Shown piece after piece: positions 60,905 through 64,000 of a stretch of DNA of 64,000 nt; the stretch's first letter is position 1; every line of letters begins with the position of its first letter. The DNA is taken from the NCBI GenBank assembly GCA_040219575.1, contig JAVJSD010000073.1:62001-126000 (forward strand). The letters run 5' to 3'. Position numbers and translations under genes: made by a program. The DNA comes from JAVJSD01 sp040219575. GTDB taxonomy: Bacteria; Planctomycetota; Planctomycetia; Pirellulales; Pirellulaceae. The notes under the pieces were generated by a model. The model worked only from the letters and a program-made list of their open reading frames with translations. It was not told the origin of the DNA and did not search any database.

Positions 60905-62375
60905 CTCCGCGCGACATTTTGATCCCCACCCGCGCGAGTTGCTCGACCGCCGCGCATTCTTCAACCGCGGCGGCGTGAACCTGGGCGCGGCGGCGCTCGG
61001 TTGGCTGCTGGCGCGGGATGTCAGTGGTCAGGAGCCGCCCCCGCCGCCTCCATCGCTCGCGGCGCGCAGCCCGCTGGCGCCCAAGCCTGCGCACTTTCCG
61101 GCCCGGGCCCGCAGCGTGATCTTTCTGAACATGGCCGGCGCGCCGCCGCAGCTCGACATGCTGGACTTCAAGCCGACGCTCAAACGGCTCGGCGAGCAGG
61201 GCGCCCGCGCGCCCGCCTCGCTCACCAAGGGAGAGCGGTTCGCGTTCATCGACGACAGCGCCAAGCTGCTGCCGCCGTTGTTCCCCTTCCGGCAGGTCGG
61301 TTCGGCGGGGATGTGGATGTCGTCGGTCACCGATCCCCTGTCCGACATCGCCGACGACATCTGCCTGATCCACGGCGTCCACAGCGATCAATTCAACCAT
61401 GTGCCGGCGGCGCTGAAGTTGTTCACCGGCTTTCAACGCGGCGGGCGTCCGTCGATGGGCGCCTGGGTGACCTACGGCCTCGGCTCGGAATGCGACAACC
61501 TGCCCGGCTACGTGGTGCTCTCGTCGGGCCGCGGCGCCCGGTGCGGCGGCGAGTGCCACGGCAGCGGCTTCCTGCCCAGCGTCTACCAGGGCATCGCGCT
61601 GCGCAGCGAAGGCGAGCCGGTGTTGTATCTGAACAATCCCCGCGGCTTCGATCGGCCCTTGCGACGGGCCACGCTCGACGCCCTCAAGGTGCTCAACCAG
61701 GCGGAGTTCGACGCCTTCGGCGATCCTGAAATCCAAACCCGTATCTCGCAATACGAGATGGCGTATCGCATGCAGCAATCGGCGCCCGAGTTGGCCGATC
61801 TGTCGAGCGAGAGCGCGGAGGTGCACGACCTGTACGGCGTCGAGCCGGGCAAGCGTGCGTTCGCCAACAACTGCCTGCTGGCCCGGCGGTTGGTCGAGCG
61901 CGGCGTGCGGTTCATCCAACTGAACCACGGCGAGTGGGACCTGCACGGCGGTCCGCAAAAGAACATTCCCAAGTATTGCCCCTTGCTCTGCGAGCAAACC
62001 ATGCAAGGCACGGCGGCGCTCATCAAGGACCTGAAACGCACCGGGTTGCTCGATTCGACGCTGGTCGTGTGGGGCGCTGAATTCGGCCGCACCCCGATGC
62101 TGCAGGGCGAATTGGGCCGGGAAGTCGGCCGCGACCATCACAAGACGTTCTCCATGTGGATGGCCGGGGCCGGCGTGAAGGCGGGCCATATCTACGGCGA
62201 GACGGACGACATCGGCTACAAGGCGGTCGGGCCCGCGATGGACGTCCACGACGTGCAGGCCACGATCCTGCATCTGCTGGGATTGGATCACGAGCGGTTG
62301 ACCTATCGCTTCCAGGGCCGCGACTTCCGCCTCACCGACGTGCACGGCAAAGTGCACGACGCGATCTTCGCTTGA
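60897..62375 (+). CDS. DUF1501 protein, Tat-exported
   Basis: ATG 60897 lies after GAGGGAG and overlaps the previous stop. The 492-residue protein has a Tat-like signal (DRRAFFNRGGVNLGAAALGWLLA). SVIFLNMAGAPPQLDMLDFKP, HGVHSDQFNHVPAALKLFTG and a C-terminal VVWGAEFGRTPMLQGE..GREVGRDHHKTFSMWMAGAGVKAG with GRDFRLTDVHGK are the family marks. The upstream start at 60804 is a shadow extension. It is a paralogue of the gene at 56196, with similar order of motifs. It forms a likely operon with the DUF1549/DUF1553 and NPYESP genes. Confidence 0.94.
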   Translation: MTDSARHFDPHPRELLDRRAFFNRGGVNLGAAALGWLLARDVSGQEPPPPPPSLAARSPLAPKPAHFPARARSVIFLNMAGAPPQLDMLDFKPTLKRLGEQGARAPASLTKGERFAFIDDSAKLLPPLFPFRQVGSAGMWMSSVTDPLSDIADDICLIHGVHSDQFNHVPAALKLFTGFQRGGRPSMGAWVTYGLGSECDNLPGYVVLSSGRGARCGGECHGSGFLPSVYQGIALRSEGEPVLYLNNPRGFDRPLRRATLDALKVLNQAEFDAFGDPEIQTRISQYEMAYRMQQSAPELADLSSESAEVHDLYGVEPGKRAFANNCLLARRLVERGVRFIQLNHGEWDLHGGPQKNIPKYCPLLCEQTMQGTAALIKDLKRTGLLDSTLVVWGAEFGRTPMLQGELGREVGRDHHKTFSMWMAGAGVKAGHIYGETDDIGYKAVGPAMDVHDVQATILHLLGLDHERLTYRFQGRDFRLTDVHGKVHDAIFA

Positions 62376-62735
62376 GCACGCCTCGCGCTCGACGCCGTTA
62401 GGCATCAAAGTCGACGACGAAGCGGGCAGCATCGTTTAACGGCAAGCCGCAGAGGCGTCGGCGGATCGTTGCAGCAACGTTTCCAGCTGGCGCGGGGTCG
62501 TGCGCGCCAACGCCCCCGCGGCTTGCCGTTAAACCAGTCGATCGAGTCGATCTCCATGGTTGCTTGACATTGAAATCGCGGGCTTCACGAAACGAATCGA
62601 ACGTGCGTACCATCGAGAGGGCGACTTTTCATCCTTCTCGCAATTTGCCAAGATGGTTGGCGCTCCTCCGAATACCGGTCGGGGCGAGTCAACGCCGTTC
62701 GCTTCGCCGTCAACTTCCAACCACAGGAAAAACCC
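62376..62735. other. Intergenic region with MITE-like inverted repeat
   Basis: A 360-bp spacer containing the 17-bp inverted repeat at 62434-62534. No gene is visible. The part after 62534 may hold the promoter of the lipoprotein gene at 62736. Confidence 0.6.
62434..62534. mobile_element. MITE-like element with 17-bp terminal inverted repeats
   Basis: GTTTAACGGCAAGCCGC (62434-62450) and GCGGCTTGCCGTTAAAC (62518-62534) are perfect reverse complements around a 67-bp core containing small palindromes (GTTGCAGCAAC and GGCGCG..CGCGCC). It is too short to encode a transposase. Flanking target duplications are not evident. Confidence 0.6.
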
Positions 62736-63149
62736 GTGACACGCTCGAAATTCATCATCCTCAGTTGCGCCGCTCTGGCCGCCGTTTGTTTCATCGCCTG
62801 CGGCGGCTACGGCCCGGAGCAAACCGTCAAGATTCAAGTGACCGGCGCCGACGCCGACGCCTACGACGAGATCACCGAGAAGATCAAGACCATGACCGAC
62901 GGCGGGGGCCACATGACCTACCGCCTGAACAACACAATCACGCTGGCGCCGGTCACCGATCTGCAGGCCTTCGCCGACAAGATCGACTTCGGTACGGTCA
63001 CGGAGGTCGACGAGGAGACGCGAACGGTGTTCGTGACCATCGGCGACGACGAACCCACGCCGGTGGCGCCGCTTGACGGCGGAGAACCCGCCGCCGACGC
63101 GGCCGACTCCCCCGCCACGCCGGCAGCCCCCGCGGACGGAAACAAGTGA
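62736..63149 (+). CDS. Small lipoprotein, Asp/Ala-rich tail
   Basis: GTG 62736 gives 137 residues. MTRSKFIILSCAALAAVCFIACGGYG has a lipobox (FIAC) with the lipid Cys at residue 22. The mature body reads VKIQVTGADADAYDEITEKIKTMTDGGGHMTYRLNNTITLAPVTDLQAFADKIDFGTVTEVDEETRTVFVTIG, an alpha-beta pattern like a ferredoxin-like or BMC-type subunit. A Pro/Ala/Asp tail (PAAPADGNK) ends it. No family is recognised. It is a single gene, with a family A element after it. Confidence 0.6.
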   Translation: MTRSKFIILSCAALAAVCFIACGGYGPEQTVKIQVTGADADAYDEITEKIKTMTDGGGHMTYRLNNTITLAPVTDLQAFADKIDFGTVTEVDEETRTVFVTIGDDEPTPVAPLDGGEPAADAADSPATPAAPADGNK

Positions 63150-63168
63150 CGGCTCTGTTTGAGCACCC

Positions 63169-63234
63169 GTAGCGGAAGTCGCCAGACTTCCGAACATCCG
63201 GCCGACTCTCGGAACTCTAGTGAGTTCCGCTGCC
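63169..63234 (+). repeat. Family A element with GCCA loop (A9)
   Basis: GTAGC then GGAAGTC-GCCA-GACTTCC, spacer, GGAACTC-TAGT-GAGTTCC and GCTGC. The first loop is of the GCCA type; the second loop (read on its own strand, ACTA) has diverged. Confidence 0.7.
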
Positions 63235-63249
63235 GAAGACGATCGAATC

Positions 63250-64000
63250 TCAGCTCGACTTGACGGCGCGGTGCTCGAACAGACGCCGCAGGTGCGGCTT
63301 GTCGAGAATCTCGAACGGCTGCGCCAGCGGTTGCCACGATTCGCCGCGCTGCGCGATCAGCGATTCGTCGATCGGGCCGAGGCGGTCGGCCGCCAGGTCG
63401 AGATAGGGGATCAGCCGCGGATCGACGTCCATCAAGCGGCAGATCGTGGCGTCGACCGCCGGCGGCGAGGCGCCCACGACCACCAGCCCCATCGCCTTCG
63501 CGCTCCCCATGATCGGGCCGTCCCCCTCCATGCACTCGATGCCGTCGACGATGGCGATCGTCCGCGGCAGCGAGGCGTTGATGTCGTACACCGTCTGCGG
63601 TATGCCGTGAAAGTGCAACACGTTCTTGGGCCAACCGTAGCGAATGCCGGGGATCGTGCCGTACAGGTTCTTCATCGACGCCGTTACGCCCACCCAGTGG
63701 TGCGTCTTCATCTTGGGCATCGAGACCAAGAGGTCGGCCTCGACCACGCTCTGCGGAAAATGAAAACCCTCCAGCGGCGTGAGTCCGCCCGCGTTCGGCG
63801 TCCACGCTGTGTCTTCATAGTTCAGATCGGAAAACGACAATCCGGCGGAATCCAGCGCCTCGCCCACGCCCGATTCGACCAGCGCCATCTCCGTGTCGCG
63901 CACGTGCCCGGGGCCTTCGCCGATATTCACCTGTGCGCCCCAGCGGCGAAATACCTCCGCCGCGGCCACGATCATCGCCGGATGCGTCGTCATGTGCGGC
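63250..64000 (-). CDS. DUF362 protein, 3' part (5' end off the window)
   Basis: The frame runs leftward from the window edge to the stop at 63250; no start with a ribosome binding site is seen, so the N-terminus lies beyond 64000. Visible parts: TTHPAMIVAAAEVFRRWGAQVNIGEGPGH, VEADLLVSMPKMKTHHWVGVTASMKNLYGTIPG (with the family's K-x-H and KN-x-G motif), ...DGIECMEGDGPIMGSAKAMGLVVVGASPPAVDATICRLMD. These are hallmarks of DUF362, a family with a fold found near ferredoxins and aldehyde dehydrogenases. The function is unknown. It is convergent with the lipoprotein gene. Confidence 0.88.
   Translation of the reverse strand, partial: PHMTTHPAMIVAAAEVFRRWGAQVNIGEGPGHVRDTEMALVESGVGEALDSAGLSFSDLNYEDTAWTPNAGGLTPLEGFHFPQSVVEADLLVSMPKMKTHHWVGVTASMKNLYGTIPGIRYGWPKNVLHFHGIPQTVYDINASLPRTIAIVDGIECMEGDGPIMGSAKAMGLVVVGASPPAVDATICRLMDVDPRLIPYLDLAADRLGPIDESLIAQRGESWQPLAQPFEILDKPHLRRLFEHRAVKSS

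Overview
The window is chromosomal DNA of a GC-rich planctomycete, most likely a Pirellulales-type lineage; the order is an inference, the phylum is well supported. The evidence is the family content: cytochrome-type PSD1/DUF1592 and DUF1549/DUF1553 proteins paired with Tat-exported DUF1552 or DUF1501 proteins, an N-terminal LEERRLLA motif, a small NPYESP membrane protein, a formylglycine-type sulfatase, an ECF sigma factor next to a giant Ser/Thr kinase with WD40 repeats, and many secreted beta-propeller proteins. I see no phage, plasmid, CRISPR array, rRNA or tRNA, and no intact transposase.

Layout. 1-2.5 kb: the 5' part of a coiled-coil membrane protein, three tiny soluble proteins and a three-helix membrane protein. 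2.8-9.3 kb: a PSD1/DUF1592 cytochrome with its DUF1552 partner, a DUF2314 lipoprotein and a PhoD phosphatase. 9.7-12 kb: a surface protein with a planctomycete sorting motif and an orphan ParA. 12-18 kb (minus): the nusA-infB-rbfA operon, ending in a HhH-GPD protein with a histone-like lysine tail. 18-24 kb: a MalK/UgpC-type ATPase without permeases, then a secreted PQQ propeller, a cytochrome-c'-like protein and a propeller fused to a di-haem domain. 24-29.6 kb (minus): a compact operon of small membrane protein, large membrane protein, ABC ATPase and ABC-2 permease.

30-38 kb: a sulfatase, a potA-potB pair lacking potC and potD, three secreted proteins and, on the minus strand, a small protein overlapping a retropepsin-like aspartic protease just after a DUF1501 gene. 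40-48 kb: a membrane protein, a condensation-fold acyltransferase, a thiolase, and a HlyD plus fused ABC ATPase/permease export system. 48-56 kb: the ECF sigma factor/kinase pair, a Tyr-rich secreted protein, and a glycosyltransferase-like membrane protein coupled to a CoA-type Nudix hydrolase. 56-64 kb: DUF1501, DUF1549/DUF1553, NPYESP protein, DUF1501, a lipoprotein and the C-terminal part of a DUF362 protein.

The most distinctive feature of the window lies between the genes. At least nine intergenic spacers carry palindromic elements that start with GTAG followed by a hairpin, usually as two related hairpins in inverted orientation. This is the layout of the REP/BIME elements mobilised by RAYT (Y1) transposases in gammaproteobacteria. 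Other hairpin families, also starting with GTAG, sit on stop codons so that the TAG of GTAG is the stop itself. In addition there are 15-bp in-frame minisatellites in four neighbouring loci (parA to the ugpC-like gene), a nine-copy 7-bp microsatellite directly before the hlyD start, a compound 0.7-kb repeat block, and a MITE-like inverted repeat.
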